Shown here piece after piece: positions 20,807-34,300 of a stretch of DNA of 64,000 nucleotides. The notes beneath the pieces are model-generated. The model was not told where the DNA came from. It worked only from the letters and a program-made list of their open reading frames with translations, and searched no databases. This DNA comes from Moringa oleifera (taxonomy: Eukaryota; Streptophyta; Magnoliopsida; Brassicales; Moringaceae), in NCBI GenBank assembly GCA_021397835.1, contig JAJFZO010000345.1, positions 620,001-684,000 of the forward strand. Reading direction: 5' to 3'. Made by a program: the position numbers and the translations under genes. How positions within the stretch are numbered: position 1 is the stretch's first letter; each line of letters starts with the position of its first letter.

Positions 20807-23800
20807 TAAAAGATCATAGAACACCATCTAAACTAAGTGTGATCATACTCAACTGTATTTCATAACATCCATAGCTTGTGAATTTTGAGGTTAATATATA
20901 GTTGTTAAGTAATAAGTGTCAAAAATTAGTACAATTAAACAAAAATGAAAGGGCAAGAGTGTCAATAATTCAACCAACATTAGAAATGGTCAATTAATGA
21001 TAATATTAGGATAACTTTCATAAAAGTGGCCCTAATATAAAAAAATTGACTTCTAAAAAGTCATGCTTTAAATATAATGGTGACTTGCCTTAACTTGTTC
21101 CTAGCTTAATATTATATACACATGTCTAGGTAAATAATGAAAAGTTATTTCTTTTAAATTCTTGATTAATGCTTTTACAAAGGAATAGTATTTTACTAAT
21201 TCTTGAGTAATCCAACTACCTTTCAACTATTATATCACCAGAGTGGAATTACCAAACATCCTCATATAAGTTACCCTATTGTTGATCGTTGCTCATAAAC
21301 CCATGATGCATGCTTCATATTCTACTATGTTGATAGTTGAGATAAAATCCAATCGTGTTGTAAATGGACAATATTACCTTAGTGGAGATTTAAGAGCTGC
21401 CCTAATGCTACGTCTAAGTATATTAGAGGTTTTGTCAAAATACATTTGACTCAACTATATCTTTGATTTTATATTAATGTTAAGCTTAATTATTTAAGCT
21501 AAAAATCAATCCATAAAGAAATATGAAGTGATTTAGTTAAGGTTTGACGGAATAATCACCTATTTTAGGGATCAATAAAGTGTTGTTTTGATAACAAAAA
21601 ATATCAGTTAGCCACAATAATGTTGTCCATCCTATTTTCATTATTTTTATAATTTAGAAATTCAGATATTTCAAATGACATAAATGTGAAATAAGTAAGA
21701 CTTTCAACCATACATTGGGTTACCCAATTATATTTCAATTATACAATCAATCACATTAATGGCTGAAGCTCAAAACAATCATTGCTAAATAAAGAAGAGA
21801 AAAACATAAGGTAAAGAGGTTGGAATCAACCAAATCCTAAGTTAAGTCCTTAATTTAAGCAAATAATTAAACTTAGGAACAAACTAGGCCTAACATATAA
21901 TTGCGTGCTTATAGGTGTGAACAAAATATTTTAACATGAATAGTGTACTCAACCCAATTATAGTTTATGTTTGGGGAAGCTATAAACATGTACACTAAGC
22001 TTATCCGTAAATAGTCCTAAATCTTTGGATAAATCATGTATTAACCAATCATGTGACACCAACAATACTTTGTTCTTTTGTTAATATATGATTTATCATA
22101 ATGTTATGCTATATATATGATTTAGGCTATATCTATTTAAATTAACAAATATCAAATTACCAATTAATCTTTGCTAAATATGGTAAAGTAAATAAAATAA
22201 AAAAAAGAAACGCATTACAAATTTATAATTCTAAAGTTGTGAATTGAATTTTAGAAATTAAATAAATCAAAAGAACGTAATCAAAATTCTTTTGTTTCGA
22301 CTTTTTTATCACTAACACGTACACTATAGTGATAGTAATATTTAAAGAATTATGGTTAATATATAAGAAAGAATAGTTAACAGATGATTAGTTTATATTA
22401 TATGTTACCATCGAGATGTAACCGATGGCAAACAATGTACTTTTTGAGTAAGAATAATATTTTTTGTAAAAGTAATTATGTATGTGTTGGTGTAATTATG
22501 TTGAAGGAAGAAAGAAAGTATGGTTGCATTGGATTAAGCCACGTAAATTTCTTAGAATATATGCATTAAATTACTCAATACCATTTAACTACATAACTAT
22601 ATGTAGGGATATTAATTAGATAAAATTGTTAGGTCTTTTATAGTCTCATTTGTCTAATGTCATGAGAAATATAACAATATGTAGTAGTTAAATCTTGGGC
22701 TCAACAAATTATTAATACATAACTAGTATATCAAAATTCTATACTTAAATGGTTGGTTGACAGAAATAACAGAGTAAATAATCCGAAGACTTAAAACCAC
22801 ATGGCAATTCCTAGATTTAAAAAAAAAAAAATTGGATGAACAAGGGTGTAAACTAATAACGATGTTTATTTATACTGTTTATGCGTATTTCAAGCCAGGT
22901 GCTTGAAATACACATAGTCGTCCATGGAATGCATTAATACCTTAAAGGAATTTTACGATATCAAATCAATAGAAATTAAAACACATGCTACTATTAATAC
23001 CTTAAGGGAATTTTGGGACATCAAATCAATAGAAATTAAAATACACGTCTATTATAGTCAATAAACATGCATTTGAAATCAGGTTAACATGCAAGAGTTA
23101 TCACAGGGTTTAATAAGCAAAATATTCATTGATATTCATGACATAATAATAGAATAATTGAGCTTATTGAAATCTTTAGGTTTAATGCTATTGCCTAACT
23201 AATTATTTATCTAGGCAAATGGTGAAATGAACAACATTGTTTTTCATATTAATGCAATAACAAGTATAAGGTTCTTTGTGTGATTTTTTCTCAACACCAG
23301 AATAATAGGGTTTGATGGTTTAAGGTTTAACATAAATCTCAAAAGCTTGTCTAATAAATAATTAGGAAACAACCAACAATAACCTAGCTAGAGAAAAAAT
23401 TAATCCTTAGAGAAGTAGAAAACATACTAGTAATTGCCTATTATTTATGATTAATTATCAGCACCAATGGCTTAGAGGACTTATTACATGCATGTTGCAA
23501 TAATAAAATTTATTACTCTAATCTTTTCTAGGTCTCTTTCAATGTATATTTTAAAAATCTAAACTATTTTATGTTATAACAAGTTAGAAACTAATTATAT
23601 GTGAACCAATGCATGGCTGAATATGGTTTCCATAATCTAAATTAAATTGCACTTGTTTACTCCCTTAGTCTTTCAGTTAATTTTTTAAAATGCATCATGG
23701 GACCCTAAATTGTAATTAATTATTGGGTTCATACGCATTTTAAGCATAATTATATATTAAACTTGTTTAGTTCTTAGATTTAATTATATATTTAGATATT

Positions 23801-24358
23801 TTATAAAATAAATTTCTAATTTAAATTGGAGACATTTAAATTAGAAATTTTATAAAATAAATTTTGAATTTAAATTATAAAAAATTTAGATATTTGTGAT
23901 ATTGAAAATATTTTTTAGTTAAATTGCATCCAACAAACTAGGACCTGGTTTTTTTAACATCTTACGCCAAATTAATATACATTAAGTGTAATTGGTTTTC
24001 TAGATCATTGAGATTGATATGATAATGCACATTTCCAGGTAGTTTCATTTCTTGGGATAGTAATTACAACATTATAACAATTTATCATCTTTCGAAACAC
24101 TATTTCTTGAACCCTGCATGCAACATACAAATTGATTTGAGTTTAATGGTTGGTTGGAGAGGGCAAATGTCAATGACATGACATTGTAATCTGTGCTTAC
24201 CTTAATGGCTGGAAATTCATCTTCTTGAACAACATTGAGGTATAAATTCATTTAAATCATTCTAATTCAATATTACTTAATGTACTAAATTTTATAGTTA
24301 ATTCTCAAGTAGTCAACCATGAACTATCTTTGCATTTAGTGCTATTATGAATTATAAG
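20807..24358. other. No recognisable gene; one short tandem duplication
   Basis: AT-rich nuclear DNA. The only structure noted is a 60-bp direct repeat at 22,933-23,052 (attaatacctta ... aaatcaatagaaattaaaa). Open frames of about 60 codons occur at chance level. Confidence 0.5.
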
Positions 24359-24451
24359 TCTTACGAAGCTTGTAGGAGACAGCAGCATAGGTGGCACTCT
24401 TGGACCATGCAGTCGTTTCGTCTCTGCTTGCCTGATAAAATTTATGCCAAG
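24359..24451 (+). pseudogene. CSLC-type (cellulose synthase-like) exon fragment
   Basis: A 31-codon open stretch reads S-Y-E-A-C-R-R-Q-Q-H-R-W-H-S-W-T-M-Q, then SFRLCLPDKIYAK, and ends at a plausible donor AAG|GTATAT (24,449-24,454). It closely resembles the QxxRW region (here QQHRW, the substrate/product-gripping motif of family 2 glycosyltransferases) of CSLC xyloglucan glucan synthases, which have SYEAYRKQQHRWHSGP. The preceding acceptor and the other exons were not found, so it is a stray exon or a very broken gene. Confidence 0.72.
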
Positions 24452-25399
24452 GTATATATTTCCATTTTTTTGGATTGATTGCTTATAGTTTCCTTTCCCT
24501 ACTTTTGATCTTAAATGGATATATACTTTTGGGCATGATTAGGCCAAAATCTTCACTCTGCCTCTATTTTTGGGTACCTAGAATTTACTAACTAGCTTGT
24601 TGATTTAGTATTGTTTGTGTTATTAGCATGCAATCTTATCCATAGACTTCTTGCCTGTTAGATATGCAAAGTACCATGCTCGATGTTACATGGTATCAAA
24701 GTTAATTAGATCTATTCTCTCATATCTTATGAAATATTAAAATTTAAAAATGGTCTAGTAAATAAGAAGTTTTAAACTATAATGAAAGTATAAGATTAAA
24801 AAAAACAGATTTATGGAAGTGTTTTGGATTGAATTATTTGATAATTAATAATAGTTGTGTGACTTACTCTTGTATGTATACACTAAGCAAAAAATGAAAT
24901 AGCTTGCCTTCTTTTTCTAGGCCATGACCCTTCCTATCTTGCAATTTCAAGGTCAACCATCGAATGGCTGTGAATCCATAAAAACCAAGTAAAGCGAAAG
25001 CCTAAATCCAGCTTTACAGCAGAACCTCTGCTATTAAAGCCCATTGAAAAAGATAAATGACCCTTCATGTTCTGTGGGAGTAAACTTGACAAAGTTTGCA
25101 GGAAAATCATGACTGCTTTTTATCATCTTAACATGCTCTCTCCTCTGTTCCTATGAAATTGACACCCAGACATAGCTATGGTTGCTTTGATCCCAGTGCC
25201 GGCAACACCCATCATGCCTCTTATGAACAAAAAGATTTACTTCAATATTAAAGGAAAACGACAATTTCTCTGGTTCCTTTGAATGGATCAATTTGACCAA
25301 ATAAGTAGACGAAGTACAAAATTCGAATGGTTTGCATGGACTACTCGTTCATCATATAACTGCCCTTAACTATTAGAGTTTAAATATGGGTTCATGAGT
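24452..25399. other. No recognisable gene
   Basis: Follows the CSLC-like exon. The segment 24,900-25,310 is more GC-rich than its surroundings, and it could hold more of the same broken gene. I could not match any further CSLC exon with confidence. Confidence 0.35.
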
Positions 25400-26289
25400 C
25401 AGTTATACATAGGGAAGGGTTAACACCCCCACGACACTCTAAAATTGGTATTAATTGATCACGAATATTTTTCGGTTTTGAAAGTCATTCTATTTTAAAA
25501 ACTGATTCCCAAAAATGTGTCAAAAAGAATTTAAATGTGCATGAAATGAAAAAAAGTAAAATTTTAATTTTTGGAGAATATAATGGTTTAACTCTTCTTT
25601 TACCCTGAATTTTTGAAATTATTTTTTTATGATCAAGGATGTGAAAGTCTTGCTCTTGCCCAATTTTTAATCCTTAAAATATATATTTTTTATAATGAAA
25701 AATATGAATGTCTCATTCATGCAAATACAGTGTTGACAATAAACCAATATAAACGTAAAGAACATAAATAATTCCAATGTTAGTTAACCCTAACACAAGT
25801 AATTAAATATTATACTTATAAATTTATCTCTTAAACTCGACTTTCATAATTCCTTTAAGTTGAAATAAAAATGAATTAGGGACCATACAAAATATTTTTA
25901 TTTTTTATTTTTTGAAAGTATTTTAGAGAATATAAAAATTTCTCTCTTAAGATTTTTTTTATTGTTTTAAAACGTTAATCTCTTTTTAAAAAAATAACAA
26001 TAATTTTATACTAAAAGGTATGAAAATCTCTCTCTTGAAATTTTTTCATACTTTCAAAAACACAAAATATTCATTTGTTTTACTTTTGAAAATAATCTTT
26101 ATATTAAAAATTATAAAAATCTCTTTTTTGAGATTTTTAATAATATTAAAATATTTGTATATAAATTTTATAAAAAATAAAACATCTCATTGAGATTTTT
26201 TATATTTCTCAAAAATAGAAACATATATATATATATATATTTAAAGCTACCGAAAAATGATTGTATTGGAAAATGATTTATTTTTTTAT

Positions 26290-26645
26290 AACATGGTTGA
26301 CCATGGCCTTTTGTAATGTTAGTAAAAGAACCAGCTTTAACCCATTTCATGAAATAATCAATGTAGACTAGGATGAATCTGTGTCCATTAGAAGTTTTTA
26401 AGGTAACGGGTCCAATGACATTGAAACACTATATTGAAAATGGCTAAGGTGCATTCATTACATGTAAAAGGGTACATGTATCTTATCTTTACAAATTTGA
26501 CATTTATGACATATTCTCACATACTAGATGCAATCGTTTTTCATTGTTAGCCAATAATAACCTACTCTCATAATTTGCCTAGCCATTATGGGTTTATTAG
26601 AATGTGTTCCTAAAGTATCTTCATGGATTTCTCTTAAAATCTCTA
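26290..26645 (-). pseudogene. Gypsy integrase fragment
   Basis: On the minus strand the zinc-binding part reads MARQIMRVGYYWLTM and Y-V-R-I-C-H-K-C-Q-I-C-K-D-K-I. The start of the catalytic core follows: DVIGPVTLKTSNGHRFILVY, then I-D-Y-F-M-K-W-V. These are standard gypsy integrase blocks, including the first catalytic Asp. Sequence degenerates soon after (GSFTNITK), and the other acidic residues are not seen. Integrase would insert element cDNA into the host genome. Confidence 0.88.
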
Positions 26646-26899
26646 GGCCTTACTTGTATTAGCATACTTTAATAGAGTCCAATCAAAGCTTTTTTTGTAA
26701 TGCGCTTCTTTGTTTACTATGAAATTCAGAGCTAACCTTTTTAAGGTTTTTTGTCATTCTTTAATGCCCCTTCAGGTATCATTAATCCTTAACATAACTT
26801 TGAATATCATGATATAATGGATTACCATCGTTTTCTTCCTCCATCACTAAGCAGTGCGCTGTAGATCTAAAATACTCATTTTTATCAGCAAGACTCACA

Positions 26900-27190
26900 A
26901 AGCATCCATCGTTTGAAACATGGATGCTTTGTGACTAATGCATCTACCATTTGATTTTTGTCTATGAGGAGGTAATTAAAACTAACTTTCTTGAAATTCT
27001 TGAGTAATTTTGTGGCTAACTTATCATGACGAACTAACTTAAGATGGCTTGTCAGCCATTCTCCTAATAGTTAATATATGACTAGAGTTAAGTCCCTAAA
27101 TACATCCAAGTTTGCCACTTTTTTTTATCTACTACAGCTTTTAATTCTACATGCCTCATGCTGAGCGACATTATTGCTTTCTCATGATTT
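26900..27190 (-). pseudogene. Gypsy RNase H fragment
   Basis: The minus strand reads LDVFRDLTLVIY then LLGEW, followed by K-L-A-T-K-L-L and F-K-K-V-S-F-N-Y-L-L then K-N-Q-M-V-D-A-L. This corresponds to the YEACIxGL...FGDSxLVI...NQxADALA pattern of Ty3/gypsy RNase H. Asp/Ser of the FGDS block is changed and stops occur. It lies upstream of integrase in element orientation, as in all Ty3/gypsy elements. Confidence 0.8.
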
Positions 27191-27999
27191 TAAGACTATG
27201 ACAATCTCTTTTTTGTGTTCTTTCAACAAATTGACTCACATTTGGTGACAAGATAGAAACTTGTAACTTGGACTAATTACTAGCATGGCATCCACTATAA
27301 ATTGAGTATAAACTACACTTAATGCATTAATTGGAACACAATAGTCAAAAAATCAACCTAGCAATAACCATGTAAGCTTGATGCTTAACATCCTTTATTA
27401 GTAAACACATTTTCAAGAGAAGATTGAGATCCTTGTGTTGCTCTTATAGCAAAGTGACTTTTGACCCCACAATTTTCTTTTTCTTTTCTTTTACTGTGAG
27501 TTAGTTCCTCAACATCAACTTCTATCCTTTTCTAATGTTTTACATAATTACCATATGGATTAATCATCTTGAATGCTTTTTAAGAATATTTGTTCTGTTC
27601 AACAATTCCTTCAAGATTTGTTTACATTTGAAAATGAACATCATGTGGAACCTTTTTACATGAACTATTTGTCCTTTTATGCCAACAAGATATTATTTCG
27701 TTTTATTAATTCACCCACCAATAAAAAAGGGACAAGATAAAAGAATGATGATAAGGATTGTTAGAATGCCCAAGGTTTATATGAGTAAAATTTTAAGAAA
27801 TAAACTTATCAAAAGATGCCTCATGGTCGCTCAAACTACTAGAAGGATCATTTAGGGATAAAGCGATCAAAAGTTCCTCGTAAATGCTAAAAGAGGAGAT
27901 ACACCTCATATTCCTTAACAAACTTGCTCGCTTCGCCTTTAATGATGCACCACCAGTAAATAGAATATCAATATCAATCTCACAAGGTGCACCTTTAAA

Positions 28000-30900
28000 A
28001 AGGAAAACCTTTCTTTAAAAATGAAATAAAAACAAAAACCATGAAAAAAATAAACTTTATATGACAAGCACTCCTTACATTTGGATGCCTTAGGAACTTC
28101 GTCTTCTACTTTTATGAGTTTTTTCTTGTTAATACAAGTAACAAATCCGATGAAGGAATATCAAAGGTTTGAGGGGCATTTGGATGAAACTAATCAGAAG
28201 TGGTAATCATTAAAAATAGATTAAGTAAGTAAGAGTCAATGATGGTGCAAATGTTAAATGGTGACGAAAACAGCAAGTTTATAAAAAATCTCTATTTCTA
28301 AGATCAAAGCTAAGCAATGTGTCCAAATCTAAATGAGGAAAGTTGGACAAAATCCAAGCAAACTTGGCAAGACTATTCCCAACTCTCGAAGAAGAAACAA
28401 TTAACCAATGGTTTAATTTGTTTGGATCTTGGTTAATAAACTATTTTTCAAATAGGAAAAGAGAAAGTACCATTTAGTCCTATGGCTTTTCTACAAATAA
28501 AAAGGTTTCATAAAAAGATATTTTGCTGCAAAAAAATAATGATGAAAAAGGAAAACTACCTCCATAGAATGAAAAATCAATTACTTGCTCATAGGAGTTA
28601 GTTATGAAAGAGAAATATTAAGATAACGACAAACCTTGAAAATTAAAGGAGGAAAAGGAAGTTTCATCCTTGTTCATACCCTCATAAATACCTACATGAG
28701 ATCGGTGCATCAAAAATGCCCTATCATCAGTAGAAGGGCAAAACATAGAAATAAAATTGGAGAATCAGTGTTCTTGCTTTAAAGAGATCAACTGATCAAG
28801 CATAACCAATAGAGAAATGTTGTGAACAACAAATTAAACCATAAAATAAGGAAAAGGAAATACGATAATCTTTGGCAAACTAGGAAAGGGCTTTCAAAGC
28901 TTGAAAAGGTAAAAATGCATATAAAATGAAATGAGACAGAAAACTAAAGAAGCTAGAACCTAACAATCACATTTAAAGTGGGGTAGTTATCAAGGTAGTC
29001 AAAATATTTAGGAAAACACACATTGTGTGTTGTACAACGATAGTCCCCCATTATTAAGTTCTTTTAGGCCACATTACTTCTAAGTTCTTACAATGCAATT
29101 AGAACCAAGAAAACTTAATTCACCTATATAAGAGAAAATGAGAGCAAAAACATAAAGTATCACAGAAATAACCCAATGGAATGGCCTAGACGTGGTATGA
29201 TAAATAAAGCAAAGCGTTTCATAATAAATAAACACATTTAAAAGTTGGTAGTACAATATAAGACAAGAAAAGCTAATTGCATGCATTCAGTGAATACCCA
29301 ACATTTATAGCCTCGAAAGCAGCATTAGTAATATGTCCACTAGCAAAAGATCCTTTAGAGATATGAAGACTTGAGCGGTGAAGTCGTTCCTTCAGAGCAA
29401 GGATAAATCTAAATTAGCATGGGCTTGAAGTACTTCATCTCAAATGTTTTTCATAATCAACTCTATGTCAGCACTGTAGGCAGTGTGCTCATAAACATCT
29501 CAATTACTTTTACTCAAATTAATGGAAATTTGATGATTTATTTGAAAATAAAAGGCAACAGCATCTAAAAGCACCTTTAAGCCTCTCCTTTCACCTTTAA
29601 CATCTTTAATTATGGTCAACAAACATGGAAGATTTTGAAAGAAAAGTCTTAGAAAAGATTGATATTTAGCCTCTAAAGTTCCCTTCTCATTGTCAAGTTG
29701 CTCCACCACTAAGAAGATTTCAAGGTTCTATTTTTCATCTCATTGTTTTTGTTTTTCAAATTCCTTGTTATGTTTCTTAATTGACGCACTCAAAGCATGC
29801 TCTTTCTTCATGAGCTCTCTTGGTAATCAGAGAAACTTGAAACCATAGCTAAAGAAGGCCTCGAAAGACATACAACCTTCACTTAAATAGCTAACACCAG
29901 CAACATCCAAACCTAAACTCAAAAAGCGACACGCTCATTATACCAAAGGAAGAAATTAGCTCAGAATAACTAGAAAACAATATTTATAGCATCACCCCAA
30001 AAGTAGGAGTTATTAAAGGACTAGTAGATAAAATCTTCATGACAACAGATACAGATAACCAGAGGATAACAACTAAGATCACATTAAGGGCAAAGCAATT
30101 GTGGGAGAATTAATTACTATAGATGATAGCAAAAATTAAAGATTCAAGGATAGATGATATTAAAATAATGGGCGAGCTGTAGGCATCCCATGGAGCTTCA
30201 TCGGGGCATTAGTAACAATCATCATCGACTTGGTCGAGAAAACAGTTTTGTTAGTACTAAAGAAGCTAGAAGGTGACATTAAATGACTCAACCTTTTTTT
30301 TCTTCTTTTCTTTGGATAAGCCATGGTATAAAGGTCACTAATCTTAAGAAGAACCCCGAGAATCTCCACCATAAAGTCATTAGTGGAGTCTCAATGTCGG
30401 TGAGATTCGAAAGATTGAGTTGCAACCTTTAGGGCAAACTCTTTAAAATAAAACAAAGAACTTGAAGAAAAACAAACAAAGAACAAAGAGTTGAATCAAA
30501 CATAGGTTATATGTGTAAGAGACTAAAGAATAATGGAAGCTACAATTAAACTGAGCAACAGTTTCTTCATTTAACATAACTGTCGTAGTTGGGATAGTAA
30601 ATAAAGGTGAAGCGTGAAAGTGAACACATGACAAACAAGAAACCAAAAAACATATATAGTTAACCATTTTCGAACAAACTAATAAGGACAAATCAAGATG
30701 GGGTAAACGACCCAATCGACGATAAGCAACCATACTGAAAGTCTCCCTTACAGGCAAAGGACAAAAGCCCCTTAAAATGGAAGAAGGCCATGTGTTATTA
30801 TGTGATTAGAGCCCATCCTAACAAATAAAAAAGAAACAGCGTATCCAATCACGGGATTCTTTAAGGGGAGCCTAAAAGTATATATCATTCCAAAGAAAAT

Positions 30901-31350
30901 AAGTGAGAGGAACTTTCAAAAGCCACTCTTTGAAAAAAGTGCTTAAATACCACATAATTACCCACTAATCACTTAGAGTCAATTTTAGTGGGCGAATCTA
31001 GTAGTACTTACACAAATTAAAATGAAGGAAGGAAAAGAAAATCTGAACCTAAGGGATAAAAGGTCCATGTATACAAAACCAAAAAAGGGATAGGGGCTAC
31101 GAGCCCTATAATTAGAAGATGAAGAATAAAGATAGATAAGGTAAAAAATATTATAATTTTTTTTCAAGGAAATCAAGTCATCTATAATCATAAACAAAGA
31201 AATATTAACCATAGATGAAAAGGGAATAACCATCATGATAAGATCTGAAGTTTAAGAAAAACCTAAAAAAAAGTAAAAGATGAGATGAATCAAAAGAAAT
31301 TTACTAAGATGTTTAGGAAGCAAGGGAAATCTAACAAGTCAAATCACCTA
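28000..31350 (-). other. Probable gag region of the gypsy relic
   Basis: Several open stretches on the minus strand occur here, for example 29,500-29,709 (EQLDNEKGTLEAKY, a likely coiled coil) and 30,160-30,372 (with Lys-Lys-Arg-Arg-Lys-Lys). They have no diagnostic zinc knuckle that I can see. Placement between the primer-binding site and pol is the main argument, so gag identity is an inference. Confidence 0.4.
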
Positions 31351-31358
31351 AGGATCAA

Positions 31359-31376
31359 ATTGTGGCAGCAACGCCA
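31359..31376 (-). promoter_or_regulatory. Primer-binding-site-like sequence of the gypsy relic
   Basis: On the minus strand TGGCGTTGCTGCCACA lies where a 5' LTR would end. It resembles the TGGCGCCGTTGCCGGGG site common in plant Tat/Athila elements with C-to-T-type changes. The adjoining LTR (above 31,380) could not be delimited. Confidence 0.4.
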
Positions 31377-31385
31377 AAATAAAAG

Positions 31386-34300
31386 CCTAATTGACATTAT
31401 AATTAGGTCACAAAATAAGCACCACAAAAGCCAAACGATGGTATAAGGGAGAGAGTTGGATGGCAAAGCTCAATCATGAGATAAAAAGACAATGCAATAG
31501 ATGCAAACAAGTACAACTAAACTAAGTAAACACTGCCTTAAGAAAGCAATCAAAAAAGAAAGCAATGGATAGTGAAAGATGCAGGAACAAACCACTTTTT
31601 CATACAAGCAGTAGAAACGATAAATGCCAGAAAATTACTTTTACAGCTAATGAGTATTGAACACACTGCATTAATTATAAGAATGAGGGACTTTAATATA
31701 CCTATTAGTGGTCTTAATTCAAAAATATGGGCCTATCATGAAAAGCACTGATCACTGGGCCTGAGGGCCTTATTTTCAAAACTGGCTCACTTAAGTAAGT
31801 CCATGAATTGAACACAAACATTAGACGATTAAACTAAACTTGACCTGATTTAAGAAGCTAGGGATAACCCATTATGCCCTCACGATAGATACGGGGGAGA
31901 TGGACCAGTGATATCAAGGATATTAAGGGCACAACCTGTAGCTAGTATTAGAACACCAAGCTACCTTGACATGCAAAGCACAAGTAGAATTGGTCGGAGT
32001 AGCCATTTCCATGTTTACCATAATAAAGGTAAAGACACCAAAGCATACATAAGAAACTATATGAAAGACCATGGGCAAGTAACTATATATTTGGTATTTT
32101 ATTTGTATAATGTTACTCTACCTATGCACTAATTGACTTGATTATTAAAGGATCTTCTGATCATCCAACAATACACCCATTAATTTCTTCATATTGCAAG
32201 CTTTTCACCCCTTAATCAAGGGTAAATTAAAGATCTCTTGATGTAAATCCAACGATTAGATTTATGAAGTATCAGATAGAATTGCAGTGTTATTGTGAGA
32301 TTATTTTTCTTTATATTTATGCATCTTATTTGAATTTACAAAGAACTAAAGTTCTAGTGAGATTATAAGTGTTGATTTTTAGTGTCATGATATTTAACTT
32401 GTTCTGAAATCGATTAAATTAATTCCTTTAGTAAAGCATTAATCTAAGTCTAATCATAATTTTAAACTTAATGTACATGATTGGTTTTCATTGATGAAGA
32501 AAGTATTCATGTTCTAAACAAAGCTTTAAAAATCAGGTCAAGTCACGTATCCAACCGGTTCAAACGTGACCCGAACCATTAATCAGTCTAATCTTTCTTC
32601 AAAACTATATGGTAAATGACTTTTTTAAAAACCAATACCCACTTGCATTGGTTAATCTATTAAGAGTCCAGTTATAATCAAATTAGTCTGGAGTTAGTGG
32701 ACAAGAAAATGGTGGTACCGTGGCTAGGATTATTGCTGCATCCTTTACTCTCTGTGCATTTCTAATCTCTTTCAGTAATGCGGCCATTGATGATGCCTTT
32801 AACTACTTATTTAATCATCGAAACACATAAAGCTGACCAAAAACTACCTAAATGCTTTCTTGTTTACCTAATAAAAAAGAAGTATTGAAAATTGAAGTTA
32901 GAAATCAAATGGAAAACAAGCAAAATATGAAATGCTAAAAAGGAAAAGACAGAAAGAAATATCTGGAGCTAAGCATGTTACTAGTGGTTTGAGAAACCAC
33001 AGTGGCTTCCTTGTCCATGACGAATTCAAATCCTTGAGTTCTTATTAGCCTTGCGCTGCCTTCTCTCTTCATATTCTTCACCTAAGATTTATGGGTCTTC
33101 TTTTCTTTTTCACGTGACCAATTAGAAAGTTTAAAAATTAAAATTATAAATTAAATAGAAAAAAAAAACAAAACATGAAATGATATAAAGGGAAAAGCAA
33201 GAGAAACATTTTAGAGAGGTAATCATATTACGAATGGTCTAAAAAACCATGACGACTTCTTTGTTATCGACGAATTCGAATCCCTTGATGTTTATTAGCT
33301 TCATTATGTCCTCTTCTTCTTCATAAGTTGTTCTATAATTTTTAATTAAATAAAAAGTCACATCCCTTCATTAATTTTTGGATTGTAGCAATCCTCTATA
33401 TGTTTTTTTAATAATTTTTAATTAAAATAGTTAATATATATTGTTATCCAAATAAATATATCATTAGATCATTTTTCATAAATAAGTCTACATCCTAAAC
33501 AAATATATAAATATATAAGTAAATTGATAATAATTTATAATAAATATTTTGTACGGTTTTAATTTATGTATTTATTTATTTGTATTTAACAATTAATTAT
33601 TTATTTATTGCATAATCATGGTTTCATTTTTGGTTTCCTTAATTATAATGTAAGATTTAATAAAGCTCTTCTAATATCCTACATACTTCATTGTAATGGA
33701 TGAGCACTATTTGATTCAAGTTAAGAAAATTTGAATGAAGTTGATATCATGGAAAACCATAATTGAGTTTTACATTTGCTATATTATGTATGAAACAAAA
33801 ATGATGAATTTTTTAATTTATTTTGATGTGGTAACATATATATTATTAAATACAACTACTAGATAGAGATTTCATTTCCTCACTGTTGAAAATTTAGCTG
33901 ATTAATTCCATGAGACTCCTATCTTCCTTTCATTCCTGATCCCCTGCCTTCTCACATTAAACATTAAAACCACGGTCGCGTTACATTTCATGAAAGAGGT
34001 TTACTAAGAACTAGAGACCTATTGTCTTTGCGTTAATGTAGAGCATTGCCGAACCTAAAAGAGTAAAATGTTCAAATTCAAGTGAAGGAAAAGATCCTTG
34101 TTAGGGATATGAAGAACAAGGTGTTCAATAGATTTCTCGAAACTCTTTGTAACATCAATCTCCAAACTCAGCCATGTGTTACTGGTCCCTAATAATGTCT
34201 CTCGCTCATTTCGTTTATATGTGTTTATATATATAGTGAAATAAATATAATATGGTTGCTTGAAAACATTAAGACAAAAATAGTTGTATGGTTGCAAGTC

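Larger units (their letters stand above)
25400..31385 (-). mobile_element. Ty3/gypsy retrotransposon relic (probably Tat/Ogre-like)
   Basis: Reading the minus strand from high to low coordinates: a primer-binding-site-like TGGCGTTGCTGCCACA at 31,359-31,376; a gag-like region with a coiled-coil-rich piece near 29.5-29.8 kb; then RNase H (26.9-27.2 kb) and integrase (26.3-26.65 kb) remnants. Next comes an AT-rich tail with repeated aaaatctctcttt-type segments (25.4-26.2 kb). All coding parts are broken. No pair of long terminal repeats could be matched by eye, so both ends are approximate. The Tat/Ogre assignment rests on the style of the integrase and on the reading aagggttaacacccccacga near 25,410; it is an inference. 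Confidence 0.75.

Noticed and set aside
22384..22569. 61-codon plus-strand frame as a small gene
   Set aside because: No family signature or supporting context; expected by chance in AT-rich DNA.
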